The position numbers were made by a program, and so were the translations under genes. A stretch of DNA of 64,000 bases from Sipunculus nudus (Eukaryota > Annelida > Sipuncula > Golfingiida > Sipunculidae): contig CM049318.1 in assembly GCA_026874595.1 (NCBI GenBank), forward strand, positions 17,160,241 to 17,224,240, given 5' to 3'. Below the pieces are notes generated by a model that did no database searches, was not told the origin of the DNA, and saw only the letters and a program-made list of their open reading frames with translations. Shown one piece after another: positions 37,534 through 51,156 of the stretch (its first letter is position 1; every line of letters starts with the position of its first letter).

Positions 37534-39846
37534 GTGAACATCAATATCAAAATAAAGGGCAAAATCGTTCAATCAAAATCACAAATGTATAATTTTGCTA
37601 CTTTCAAAACGTCATTTATTGATTTCTGGGACCCGTTTTCCTATTTTAACACAATTTACTTACATTGTTATAATATATCTGATATTGTTAGGCTCCCGCA
37701 AGGTCAATTAATACATTATTTCTTCATAAAATGTTGCAAAAAAGCATTTATTAAGACATAATCCCTTTGCTTACACTTTGCTTATGCTTTGCTTATTCTT
37801 TGCTTACGGCGAAATCATCACTGGAATGACACATTTTCCTAAAAATACACGCTGATATGACCCATAGGGACGCAGAAGGGTTCCCTGGCTACACAGCACT
37901 TCCGCTTTGTGAACATTAATATCAAAATATAGGGCAAAATCGTTCAATCAATATCACAAATGTATAATTCTGCTACTTTCAAAAAGTCATTTATTGATTT
38001 CTTGGACCCATTTTCCTGTTTTAACACAATTTACTTACATTGTTATAATATATCTAGGATTACAAGGCTCACGCATGGTCAATTAATACATTATTTCTTC
38101 AGAAAATGTGGCAAAAAAGCATTTATTAAAACATAATCCCTTTGCTTACACTTTATTTATGTTTTGCTTATTCTTTGCTTACGGCGAAATCATCACTGGA
38201 ATGACACATTTTCCTAAAAATACACACTGATATGACCCACAGGGACGCAGACGGGTTCCCTGGCTACACAGCAGTTCTGATAAGTGAACTTTAATATCAA
38301 AATAAAGGGCAAAATCGTTCAATCAAAATCACAAATTTATAACTGTGGTACTTTCAAACAGTTATTTATTGATTTCTGGGACCCATTTTACCATTTAAAC
38401 ACAATTTACTTATATTGTTATAATATATCTGATATTATTAGACTCCCGCAAGGTCAATTAATACATTTTTTCTTCATATAATGTTGCAAAAAAGCATTTA
38501 TTAAGACATAATCCATTTGCTAACACTTTATTTATGTTTTGCTCATTCTTTGCTTACGGTGAAATCATCACTGGAATGACACATTTTCCTAAAAATACGC
38601 GCTGATATGACCCATAGCGACGCAGAAGGGTTCACTGGCTACACAGCACTTCCGCTTTGTGAACATTAATATCAAAATATAGGGCAAAATCGTTCAATTA
38701 AAATCACAAATGTATAATTCTGCTACTTTCAAAAAGTCATTTATTGATTTCTTGGACCCATTTTCCTATTTTAACACAATTTACTTACATTGTTATAATA
38801 TATCCGACATTATTAGACTCCCGCAAGGTCAATTAATACATTATTTCTTTATAAAATGTTCCAAAAAAGCATTTATTTAGACTTAATCCCTTTGCTTACA
38901 CTTTGCTTATGCTTTGCTTATTCTTTGCTTACGGCGAAATCATCACTGGAATGACACATTTTCCTAAAAATCCACGCTGATATGACCCATAGGGACGCCG
39001 AAGGGTGCCCTGGCTACACAGCACTTCCGCTTTGTGAACATCAATATCAAAATAAAGGGCAAAATCGTTCAATCAAAATCACAAATGTATAATTCTGCTA
39101 CTTTCAAAAAGTCATTTATTGATTTCTGGGACCCGTTTTCCTATGTTAACACAATTTACTTACATTGTTGTAATATATCAGACATTATTAGACTCCCGCA
39201 AGGTCAATTAATACATTATTTCTTCATAAAATTTTGCAAAAAAAGCATTTATTAAGACATAATCCCTTTGCTTACACTTTGCTTATGCTTTGCTTATTCT
39301 TTGCTGCATTTATTAAGACATAATCCCTTTGCTTACACTTTGCTTATGTTTTGCTTATTCTTTGCTTACGGCGAAATCATCACTGGAATGACACATTCTC
39401 CTAAAAATACACACTGATAGGACCCACAGGGACGCAGACGGGTTCCCTGGCTACACAGCAGTTCTGATAAGTGAACTTTAATATCAAAATAAAGGGCAAA
39501 ATCGTTCAATCAAAATCACAAATTTATAACTGTGGTACTTTCAAAAAGTCATTTATTGATTTCTGGGACCCATTTTACCATTTAAACACAATTTACTTAT
39601 ATTGTTATAATATATCTGACATTATTAGACTCCCGCAAGGTCAATTAATACATTATTTCTTCATAAAATGTTGCAAAAAAAGCATTTATTAAGACATAAT
39701 CCCTTTGCTTACACTTTGCTTATGCTTTGCTTATTCTTTGCTTACGGCGAAATCATCACTGGAATGACCCATTTTCCAAAAAATACACGCTGATATGACC
39801 CATAGGGACGCAGTAGGGTGCCCTGGCTACACAGCAGTTCCGCTTT
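37534..39846 (+). repeat. H-I-J-K-L'-C' block (2,313 bp), copy 2
   Basis: Starts: H 37534 (private CAAAACGTC), I 37909, J 38284, K 38659, L' 39034 (437 bp), C' 39471. It aligns with 21728-24040 at offset 15,806 and is followed immediately by a second HIJKL run. Confidence 0.88.
39245..39366 (+). repeat. 61-bp tandem duplication inside a 437-bp monomer, copy 2
   Basis: Units at 39245-39305 and 39306-39366, with the same boundaries and the same TATGCTTTGC/TATGTTTTGC difference as at 23439. The duplication therefore arose once and was copied with its block. Confidence 0.92.
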
Positions 39847-42096
39847 GTGAACATCAATATCAAAATAAAGGGCAAAATCGTTCAATCAAAATCACAAATG
39901 TATAATTTTGCTACTTTCAAAAAGTCATTTATTGATTTCTGGGACCCGTTTTCCTATTTTAACACAATTTACTTACATTGTTATAATATATCTGATATTG
40001 TTAGGCTCCCGCAAGGTCAATTAATACATTATTTCTTCATAAAATGTTGCAAAAAAGCATTTATTAAGACATAATCCCTTTGCTTACACTTTGCTTATGC
40101 TTTGCTTATTCTTTGCTTACGGCGAAATCATCACTGGAATGACACATTTTCCTAAAAATACACGCTGATATGACCCATAGGGACGCAGAAGGGTTCCCTG
40201 GCTACACAGCACTTCCGCTTTGTGAACATTAATATCAAAATATAGGGCAAAATCGTTCAATCAATATCACAAATGTATAATTCTGCTACTTTCAAAAAGT
40301 CATTTATTGATTTCTTGGACCCATTTTCCTGTTTTAACACAATTTACTTACATTGTTATAATATATCTAGGATTATAAGGCTCACGCATGGTCAATTAAT
40401 ACATTATTTCTTCAGAAAATGTGGCAAAAAAGCATTTATTAAAACATAATCCCTTTGCTTACACTTTATTTATGTTTTGCTTATTCTTTGCTTACGGCGA
40501 AATCATCACTGGAATGACACATTTTCCTAAAAATACACACTGATATGACCCACAGGGACGCAGACGGGTTCCCTGGCTACACAGCAGTTCTGATAAGTGA
40601 ACTTTAATATCAAAATAAAGGGCAAAATCGTTCAATCAAAATCACAAATTTATAACTGTGGTACTTTCAAACAGTCATTTATTGATTTCTGGGACCCATT
40701 TTACCATTTAAACACAATTTACTTATATTGTTATAATATATCTGATATTATTAGACTCCCGCAAGGTCAATTAATACATTTTTTCTTCATATAATGTTGC
40801 AAAAAAGCATTTATTAAGACATAATCCATTTGCTAACACTTTATTTATGTTTTGCTCATTCCTTGCTTACGGTGAAATCATCACTGGAATGACACATTTT
40901 CCTATAAATACGCGCTGATATGACCCATAGCGACGCAGAAGGGTTCACTGGCTACACAGCACTTCCGCTTTGTGAACATTAATATCAAAATATAGGGCAA
41001 AATCGTTCAATTAAAATCACAAATGTATAATTCTGCTACTTTCAAAAAGTCATTTATTGATTTCTTGGACCCATTTTCCTATTTTAACACAATTTACTTA
41101 CATTGTTATAATATATCCGACATTATTAGACTCCCGCAAGGTCAATTAATACATTATTTCTTTATAAAATGTTCCAAAAAAGCATTTATTTAGACTTAAT
41201 CCCTTTGCTTACACTTTGCTTATGCTTTGCTTATTCTTTGCTTACGGCGAAATCATCACTGGAATGACACATTTTCCTATAAATACACGCGGATATGAAC
41301 CATAGGGACGCAGAAGGGTGCCCTGGCTACACAGCACTTCCGCTTTGTGAACATCAATATCAAAATAAAGGGCAAAATCGTTCAATCAAAATCACAAATG
41401 TATAATTCTGCTACTTTCAAAAAGTCATTTATTTATTTCTGGGACCCGTTTTCCTATGTTAACACAATTTACGTACATTGTTATAATATATCTGATATTA
41501 TTAGGCTCCCGCAAGGTCAATTTATACATTATATCTTCATAAAATGTTGCAAAAAAGCATTTATTAAGACATAATCCCTTTGCTTACACTTTGCTTATGC
41601 TTTGCTTATTCTTTGCTTACGGCGAAATCATCACTGGAATGACACATTTTCCTAAAAATACACGCTGATATGACCCATAGGGACGCAGAAGGGTTCCCTG
41701 GCTACACAGCAGTTCCGCTTTGTGAACATTAATATCAAAATAAAGGGCAAAATCGTTCAATCAAAATCACAAATGTATAATTCTCCAACTTAATAAAAGT
41801 CATTTATTGATTTCTGGGACCCATTTTCCAATTTAAACACAATTTTCTTACATTGCTTTAATATTTCTGATAATATTAGAATCCCGCAATATCAATAAAT
41901 ACATTATTTCTTCAGAAAATTGTGCCAAAAAGCATTTATTAAGACATAATCCCTTTGCTTACACTTTATTTATGTTTTGCTTATTCTTTGCTTACGGTGA
42001 AATCATCACTGGAATGACACATTTTCCTAAAAATACACGCTGATAGGACCCATAGGGACGCAGAAGGGTTCATTGGCTACACAGCACTTCCGCTTT
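39847..42096 (+). repeat. H-I-J-K-L-G block, copy at offset 15,806
   Basis: Starts: H 39847, I 40222, J 40597, K 40972, L 41347, G 41722. It repeats 24041-26290, including GCAAAAAAGC in L, so it is closer to that copy than to the GCAAAAGAGC copies in the 8-monomer units. A few private changes are visible, such as CATTCCTTGC and CCTATAAATACGCGC near 40860-40915. Confidence 0.88.
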
Positions 42097-42471
42097 GTGA
42101 ACATTAATATCAAGTTAAAGGGCAAAATCGATCAATCAAAATCACAAATGTATAATTCTGCTACTCTCAAAAAGTCATTTATTGATTTCTGGGACCCGTT
42201 TTCCTATTCTAACACAATTTACTTACATTGTTATAATATATCTGATACTATTAGGCTCACGCAAGGTCAATTAATACATTATTTCTTCAGAAAATGTTGC
42301 AAAAAAGCATTTATTAAGACATAATCCCTTTGCTTACACTTTGCTTATGCTTTGCTTATTCTTTGCTTACGGCGAAATCATCACTGGAATGACACATTTT
42401 CCTAAAAATACACCCTGATATGACCCATAGGGACGCAGAAGGGTTCCCTGGCTACACAGCACTTCCGCTTT
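42097..42471 (+). repeat. Chimeric M/A monomer
   Basis: The left part is M (AAGTTAAAGG, CGATCAATC), continuous with the 15,806-bp-offset duplication. From CTACTCTCAA onward it is A (GATACTATT, AGGCTCACGC), with a private TATTCTAACAC. The exchange point lies in the roughly 40 bases between them. Confidence 0.85.
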
Positions 42472-43971
42472 GTGAACATTAATATCAAAATATAGGGCAA
42501 AATCGTTCAATCAAAATCACAAATGTATAATTCTGCTACTTTCAAAAAGTCATTTATTGATTTCTGGGACCCATTTTCCTATTTTAACACAATTTACTTA
42601 GATTGTTATAATATATCTGACATTATTAGACTCCCACAAGGTCAATTAATACATTATTTCTTTATAAAATGTTCCAAAAAAGCATTTATTAAGACTTAAT
42701 CCCTTTGCTTACACTTTGCTTATGCTTTGCTTATTCTTTGCTTACGGCGAAATCATCACTGGAATGACACATTTTCCTAAAAATACACGCGGATATGACC
42801 CATAGGGAGGCAGAAGGGTGCCCTGGCTACAAAGCAGTTCCGCTTTGTGAACATCAATATCAAAATAAAGGGCAAAATCGTTCAATCAAAATCACAAATG
42901 TATAATTCTGCTACTTTCAAAAAGTCATTTATTGATTTCTGGGACCCGTTTTCCTAAGTTAACACAATTTACTTACATTGTTATAATATATCTGATATTA
43001 TTACGCTCCCGCAAGGTCAATTTATACATTATTTCTTCATAAAATGTTGCAAAAAAGCATTTATTAAGACATAATCCCTTTGCTTACACTTTGCTTATGC
43101 TTTGCTTATTCTTTGCTTACGGCGAAATCATCACTAGAATGACACATTTTCCTAAAAATACACGCTGATATGACCCATAGGGACGCAGAAGGGTTCCCTG
43201 GCTACACAGCACTTCCCCTTTGTGAACATTAATATCAAAATAAAGGGCAAAATCGTTCAATCAAAATCACAAATGTATAATTCTCCTTCTTAATAAAAGT
43301 CATTTATTGATTTCTGGGACCCATTTTCCAATTTAAACACAATTTTCTTACATTGCTTTAATATTTCTGATATTATTAGAATCCCGCAATGTCAATTAAT
43401 ACATTATTTCTTCAGAAAATGGTGCCAAAAAGCATTTATTAAGACATATTCCCTTTGCTAACACTTTATTTATGTTTTGCTTATTCTTTGCTTACGGCGA
43501 AATCATCACTGGAATGACACATTTTCCTAAAAATACACACTGATATGACCCACAGGGACGCAGACGGGTTCCCTGGCTACACAGCAGTTCTGATTAATGA
43601 ACTTTAATTTCAAAATAAAGGGCAAAATCGTTCAATCAAAATCACATATGTATAACTGTGGTACTTTCAAAAAGTCATTTATTGATTTCTGGGACCCATT
43701 TTCCTATTTTAACACAATTTACTTATATTGCTATAATATATCTGATATTATTAGGCACCCGCAAGGTCAATTTATACATTATTTCTTCATAAAATGTTGC
43801 AAAAAAACATTTATTAAGACATGATCCCTTTGCTGACACTTTGCTTATGCTTTGCTTATTCTTTGCTTACGGCGAAATCATCACTGGAATGACACATTTT
43901 CCTAAAAATACACGCGGATATGACCCATAGGGACGCAGAAGGGTGCCCTGGCTACACAGCAGTTCCGCTTT
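42472..43971 (+). repeat. S-R-G-V' run
   Basis: S 42472 (TTAGATTGTTAT), R 42847 (CCTAAGTTAAC with full-length TTACGCTCCCGC), G 43222 (CTCCTTCTTAATAAAAG) and V' 43597 (GATTAATGAACTTTAATTTC). It is a more diverged stretch with several private changes and no long duplicate that I can see in the window. Confidence 0.75.
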
Positions 43972-46595
43972 GTGAACATCAATGTAAAAATAAAGGGCAA
44001 AATCGTTCAATCAAAATCACAAATGTATAATTCTGCTACTTTCAAAAAGTCATTTATTGATTTCTGGGACCCGTTTTCCTATGTTAACACAATTTACTTA
44101 CATTGTTATAATATATCTGATATTATTAGGCTCCCGCATGGTCAATTAATACATTATTTCTTTATAAAATGTTCCAAAAAAGCATTTATTAAGACTTAAT
44201 CCTTTGCGTAGACTTTGCTTATGCTTTGCTTATTCTTTGCTTACGGCGAAATCATCACTGGAATGACACATTTTCCTAAAAATACACGCGGATATGACCC
44301 ATAGGGACGCAGAAGGGTGCCCTGGCTACACAGCAGTTCCGCTTTGTGAACATCAATATCAAAATAAAGGGCAAAATCGTTCAATCAAAATCACAAATGT
44401 ATAATTCTGCTACTTTCAAAAAGTCATTTATTGATTTCTGGGACCCGTTTTATTATTTTAACACAATTTACTTACATTGTTATAATATATCTGATATTAT
44501 TAGGCTCCCGCATGGTCATTTAATACATTATATCTTCAGAAAATGTTGCAAAAAAGCATTTATTAAGACATAACCCCTTTGCGTAGACTTTGCGTATGCT
44601 TTGCTTATTCTTTGCTTACGGCGAAATCATCACTGGAATGACACATTTTCCTAAAAAATACACGCTGATATGACCCATAGGGACGCAGAAGAGTTCCCTG
44701 GCTACACAGCAGTTCCGCTTTGTGAACATTAATATCAAAATAAAGGGCAAAATCGTTCAATCAAAATCACAAATGTATAATTCTGCTACTTAATAAAAGT
44801 CTTTTATTCATTTCTGGGACCCATTTTCCAATTTAAACACAATTTTCTTAAATTGCTTTAATATTTCTGACATTATTAGAATCCCGCAATGTCAATTAAT
44901 ACATTATTTCTTCAGAAAATGGTGCCAAAAAGCATTTATTAAGACATAATCCTTTTGCTTACACTTTATTTATGTTTTGCTAATTCTTTGCTTACGGCGA
45001 AATCATCACTGGAATGACACATTTTCCTAAAAATACACACTGATATAACCCACAGGGACGCAGACGGGTTCCCTGGCTACACAGCAGTTCTGATAAGTGA
45101 ACTTTAATATCAAAATAAAGGGCAAAATCGATCAATCAAAATCACAAATGTATAATTTTGCTATTTTCAAAAAGTCATTTATTATTTTCTGGGACCCAGT
45201 TTCCTATTTTAACACAATTTACTTACATTGTTATAGTATAACTGACATTATTATACTCCCGCAAGGTCAATAAATACATTATTTCTTCAGAAAATGGTGC
45301 AACAGAGCATATATTTTGACATAATCCCTTTGCTTACACTTTGCTTATTCTTTGCTTATTCTTTGTTACGGCAAAATCATCACTGGAATGACACATTTTC
45401 CTAAAAATACACGCTGATATGACCCATAGGGACGCAGAAGGGTTCCCTGGCTACACAACAGTGCCGCTTTGAGAACATTAATTTCAAAATAAAGGGCAAA
45501 ATCGTCCAATCAAAATCATAAATGTATAATTCTGCTACTTTCAAAAAGTCATTTATTGATTTTTTGGACCCATTTTCCTATTTTAACACAATTTACTTAC
45601 ATTGTTATAATATATCTGACATTATTAGACTCCCGCAAGGTCAAGTAATACATTATTTCTTCAGAAAATGTGGCAAAAAAGCATTTATTAAGACATAATC
45701 CATTTACTTACACTTTATTTATGTTTTGCTTATTCTTTGCTTACGGCGAAATCATCACTGTAATGACACATTTTCCTAAAAATACACACTGATATGACTC
45801 ATAGGGGCGCAGACGGGTTCCCTGGCTGCACAACAGTTCCGCTTTGTGAACATTAATATCAAAATAAAGGGCAAAATCGTTCAATCAAAATCACAAATGC
45901 ATAATTCAGCTACTTTCAAAAAGTCATTTGTTGATTTTTTGGACCCATTTTCCTATGTTAACACAATTTACTTACATTGTTATAATATATCTGATATTGT
46001 AAGGCTCCCGCAAGGTCAATTTATACATTATTTCTTCATAAAATGTTGCAAAAAAGCATTTATTAAGACATAATCCCTTTGCTTACACTTTGCTTATGCT
46101 TTGCTTATTCTTTGCTTGCGGCGAAATCATCACTGGAATGACACATTTTCCTAAAAATCCACGCTGATATGACCCATAGGGACGCAGACGGGTTCCCTGG
46201 CTACACAGCAGTTCTGCTTTGTGAACATTAATATCAAATTAAAGGGCAAAATCGATCAATCAAAATCACAAATGTATAATTCTGCTACTTTCAAAAAGTC
46301 ATTTATTGATTTCTGGGACCCGGTTTCCTATTTTAACACAATTTACCTTCATTGTTATAATATATATGACATTATTAGACTCCCGCAAGGTCAATTAATA
46401 CATTATTTCTTCAGAAAATGTTGCAAAAAAGCATTTATTAAGACATAATCCCTTTGCTTACACTTTGCTTATTCTTTGCTTATTCTTTGCTTACGGCGAA
46501 ATCATCACTGGAATGACACATTTTCCTAAAAATACACGCTGATATGACCCATAGGGACGCAGAAGGGTGCCCTGGCTACACAGCAGTTCCGCTTT
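43972..46595 (+). repeat. Seven-monomer block, copy 1 of the 9,438-bp-offset pair
   Basis: Starts: 43972, 44346, 44722, 45097, 45471, X 45846, B 46221. Private marks are GTTTTATTATTTTAAC (44346), AAAGTCTTTTATTCATTTC (44722), TATTATTTTCTGGG with ATAGTATAACTGAC (45097) and GAGAACATTAATTTC (45471). The same monomers stand at 53410-56033. Confidence 0.88.
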
Positions 46596-48093
46596 GTGAA
46601 CATCAATATCAAAATAAAGGGCAAAATCGTTCAATCAAAATCACAAATTTATAACTGTGGTACTTTCAAAAAGTCATTTATTGATTTCTGGGACCCATTT
46701 TACCATTTAAACACAATTTACTTATATTGTTATAATATATCTGACATTATTAGACTCCCGCAAGGTCAATTAATACATTATTTCTTCATAAAATGTTGTA
46801 AAAAAGCATTTATTAAGACATAATCCCTTTGCTTACACTTTGCTTATGCTTTGCTTATTCTTTGCTTACGGCGAAATCATCACTGGAATGACACATTTTC
46901 CTAAAAATACACGCTGATATGACCCATAGGGACGCAGAAGGGTGCCCTGGCTACACAGCAGTTCCGCTTTGTGAACATCAATAATAAAATAAAGGGCAAA
47001 ATCGTTCAATCAAAATCACAAATGTATAATTCTGCTACTTTCAAAAAGTCATTTATTGATTTCTGGGACCCATTTTACCATTTAAACACAATTTACTTAT
47101 ATTGTTATAATATATCTGATATTATTAGACTCCCGCAAGGTCAATTTATACATTATTTCTTCATAAAATGTTGCAAAAAAGCATTTATTAAGACATAATC
47201 CCTTTGCTTACACTTTGCTTATGCTTTGCTTATTCTTTGCTTACGGCGAAATCATCACTGGAATGACACATTTTCCTAAAAATCCACGCTGATATGACCC
47301 ATAGGGACGCCGAAGGGTTCCCTGGCTACACAGCAGTTCCGCTTTGTGAACATTAATATAAAAAAAAAGGGCAAAATCGTTCAATCAAGATCACAAATGT
47401 ATAATTCTCCTACTTAATAAAAGTCATTTATTGATTTCTGGGACCCATTTTCCAATTTAAACACAATTTCCTTACATTGTTTTAATATTTCTGATATTAT
47501 TAGAATCCCGCAATGTCAATTAATACATTATTTCTCCAGAAAATGGTGCCAAAAAGCATTTATTAAGACAAAATCCCTTTGCTTACACTTTATTTATGTT
47601 TTGCTTATTCTTTGCTTACGGCGAAATCATCACTGGAATGACACATTTTCCTAAAAATACACACTGATATGACCCATAGGGACGCAGACGAGTTCCCTGG
47701 CTACACAGCAGTTCTGATTCGTGAACTTTAATATCAAAATAAAGGGCAAAATCGTTCAATCAAAATCACAAATGGATAACTGTGGTACTTTCAAAAAGTC
47801 ATTTATTGATTTCTGGGACCCATTTTTCTATTTAAACACAATTTACTTACATTGTTATAATATATCTGATATTATTAGACTCACGCATGGTCAATTAATA
47901 CATTATTTCTTCATAAAATGTTGCAAAAAAGCATTTATTAAGACAATCCATTTACTTACACTTTATTTATGTTTTGCTTATTCTTTGCTTACGGTGAAAT
48001 CATCACTGGAATGAGACATTTTCCTAAAAATACATGCTGATAGGACCCATAGGGACGCAGAAGGGTTCATTGGCTACACAGCACTTCCGCTTT
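46596..48093 (+). repeat. C, C-like, G and O-like monomers
   Basis: C 46596; 46971 (TTCTGCTAC left end with a C-like TTTTACCATT and TTATATTG); G 47346 with an A-run AATATAAAAAAAAGGG; and 47721 (GATTCGTGAAC, CAAATGGATAAC) ending in an O-type tail (AAGACAATCCATTTAC). The stretch from 46971 recurs at 57160 (offset 10,189), without this O-type tail. Confidence 0.8.
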
Positions 48094-48469
48094 GTGAACA
48101 TTAATATCAAATTAAAGGGCAAAATCGATCAATCAAAATCACAAATGTATAATTCCCCTACTTAATAAAAGTCATTTATTGATTTCTGGGACCCATTTTA
48201 CCATTTAAACACAATTTCCTTACATTGCTTTAATATTTCTGACATTATTAGACTCCCGCAATGTCAATTAATACATTATTTCTTCATAAAATGTTCCAAA
48301 AAAGCATTTATTAAGACCTAATCCCTTTGCTTACACTTTGCTTATGCTTTGCTTATTCTTTGCTTACGGCGAAATCATCACTGGAATGACACATTTTCCT
48401 AAAAAATACACGCTGATATGACCCATAGGAACGCAGAAGGGTTCCCTGGCTACACAGCACTTCCGCTTT
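48094..48469 (+). repeat. Three-part chimeric monomer
   Basis: The left end is of the P/B/M kind (AAATTAAAGG, CGATCAATC), the middle is Q-like (CCCCTACTTAATAAAAG, GCAATGTCAATT), and the right end is E (TTCATAAAATGTTCC, AAGACCTAATCC, six-A CTAAAAAATAC). At least two exchange points are needed inside one monomer. Confidence 0.82.
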
Positions 48470-51156
48470 GTGAACATTAATATCAAAATATAGGGCAAAA
48501 TCGTTCGATCAAAATCACAAATGTATAATTCTGCTACTTTTAAAAAGTCATTTATTGATTTCTGGGATCCGTTTTCCTATGTTCAGACAATTTACTTACA
48601 TTGTTATAATATATCTGATATTATTAGGCTCCCGCAAGGTCAATTTATACATTATTTCTTCATAAAATGTTGCAAAAAAGCATTTATTAAGACATAATCC
48701 CTTTGCTTACACTTTGCTTATGCTTTGCTTATTCTTTGCTTACGGCGAAATCATCACTGGAATGACACATTTTCCTAAAAATCCACGCTGATATAACCCA
48801 TAGGGACGCCGAAGGGTTCCCTGGCTACACAGCAGTTCCGCTTTGTGAACATTAATATCAAAATAAAGGGCAAAATCGTTCAATCAAAATCACAAATGTA
48901 TAATTCTCCTACTTAATAAAAGTCATTTATTGATTTCTGGGACCCATTTTCCAATTTAAACACAATTTTCTTACATTGCTTTAATATTTCTGATATTATT
49001 AGAGTCCCGCAATGTCAATTAATGCATTATTTCTTCAGAAAATGGTGCCAAAAAGCATTTATTAAGACATAATCCCTTTGCTTACACTTTATTTATGTTT
49101 TGCTTATTCTTTGCTTACGGCGAAATCATCACTGGAATGACACATTTTCCTAAAAATACACACTGATATGACCCATAGGGACGCAGACGGGTTCCCTGGC
49201 TACACAGCAGTTCTGATTAGTGAACTTTAATATCAAAATAAAGGGCAAAATCGTTCAATTAAATCACAAATGTATAACTGTGGTACTTTCAAAAAGTCAT
49301 TTATTGATTTCTGGGACCCATTTTTCCATTTAAACACAATTTACTTACATTGTTATAATATATCTAGTATTATTAGGCTCACGCATGGTCAATTAATACA
49401 TTATTTCTTCAGAAAATGTGGCAAAAAAGCATTTATTAAGACATAATCCCTTTGCTTACACTTTGCTGATGCTTTGCTAATTCTTTGCTTACGGCGAAAT
49501 CATCACTGGAATGACACATTTTCCTAAAAATACACGCTGATATTACCCAAAGGGACGCAGAAGGGTTCCCTGGCTACACAGCAGTTCCGCTTTGTAAACA
49601 TTAATTTCAAAATAAAGGGCAAAATCGTCCAATTAAAATCATAAATGTATAATTCTGCTACTTAATAAAAGTCATTTATTGATTTCTGGGACCCATTTTC
49701 CAATTTAAACACAATTTTCTTAAATTGCTTTAATATTTCTGATATTATTAGAATCCCGCAATGTCAATTAATACATTATTTCGTCAGAAAATGGTGCCAA
49801 AAAGCATTTATTAAGACATAATCCCTTTGCTTACACTTTATTTATGTTTTGCTTATTCTTTGCTTACGGCGAAATCATCACTGGAATGACACATTTTCCT
49901 AAAGATACACACTGATATGACCCACAGGGACGCTGACGGGTTCCCTGGCTACACAGCAGTTCTGATAAGTGAACTTTAATATCAAAATAAAGGGCAAAAT
50001 CATTCAATCAAAATCACAAATTTATAACTGTGGTACTTTCAAAAAGTCATTTATTGATTTCTGGGACCCATTTTACCATTTAAACACAATTTACTTACAT
50101 TGTTATAATATATCTGATATTATTAGACTCCCGCAAGGTCAATTAATACATTTTTTCTTCATAAAATGTTGCAAAAAAGCATTTATTAAGACATAATCCA
50201 TTTGCTTACACTTTATTTATGTTTTGCTCATTCTTTGCTTACGGTGAAATCATCACTGGAATGACACATTTTCCTAAAAATACACGCTGATATGACCCAT
50301 AGGGACGCAGAAGGGTTCACTGGCTACACAGCACTTCCACTTTGTGAACATTAATATCAAAATATAGGGCAAAATCGTTCAATCAAAATCACAAATGTAT
50401 AATTCTGCTACTTTCAAAAAGTCATTTATTGATTTCTTGGACCCATTTTCCTATTTTAACACAATTTACTTACATTGTTATAATATATCTGACATTATTA
50501 GACTCCCGCAAGGTCAATTAATACATTATTTCTTCATAAAATGTTCCAAAAAAGCATTTATTAAGACTTAATCCCTTTGCTTACACTTTGCTTATTCTTT
50601 GCTTATTCTTTGCTTACGGCGAAATCATCACTGGAATGACACATTTTCCTAAAAAATACAGGCGGATATGACCCATAGGGACGCAGAAGGGTGCCCTGGC
50701 TACACAGCACTTCCGCTTTGTGAACATCAATATCAAAATAAAGGGCAAAATCGTTCAATCAAAATCACAAATGTATAATTCTGCTACTTTCAAAAAGTCA
50801 TTTATTGATTTCTGGGACCCGTTTTCCTATGTTAACACAATTTACTTACATTGTTGTAATATATCAGACATTATTAGACTCCCGCAAGGTCAATTAATAC
50901 ATTATTTCTTCATAAAATGTTGCAAAAAAAGCATTTATTAAGACATAATCCCTTTGCTTACACTTTGCTTATGCTTTGCTTATTCTTTGCTGCATTTATT
51001 AAGACATAATTCCTTTGCTTACACTTTGCTTATGTTTTGCTTATTCTTTGCTTACGGCGAAATCATCACTGGAATGACACATTCTCCTAAAAATACACAC
51101 TGATAGGACCCACAGGGACGCAGACGGGTTCCCTGGCTACACAGCAGTTCTGATAA
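48470..51156 (+). repeat. Block T-U-V-W-J'-K''-L', copy 2
   Basis: Starts: T 48470, U 48845, V 49220, W 49594, J' 49969, K'' 50344, L' 50720 (437 bp). Matches 15352-17976 at offset 33,118, including CAATTAAATCAC in V and the GTAAAC start and TTCGTCAG of W. L' carries the 61-bp duplication here but not at 17601, so the second exchange point lies in or near L'. Confidence 0.87.
50931..51052 (+). repeat. 61-bp tandem duplication inside a 437-bp monomer, copy 3
   Basis: Units at 50931-50991 and 50992-51052, same boundaries as the other two copies, with one private change in unit 2 (CATAATTCCTTTG). Confidence 0.92.
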
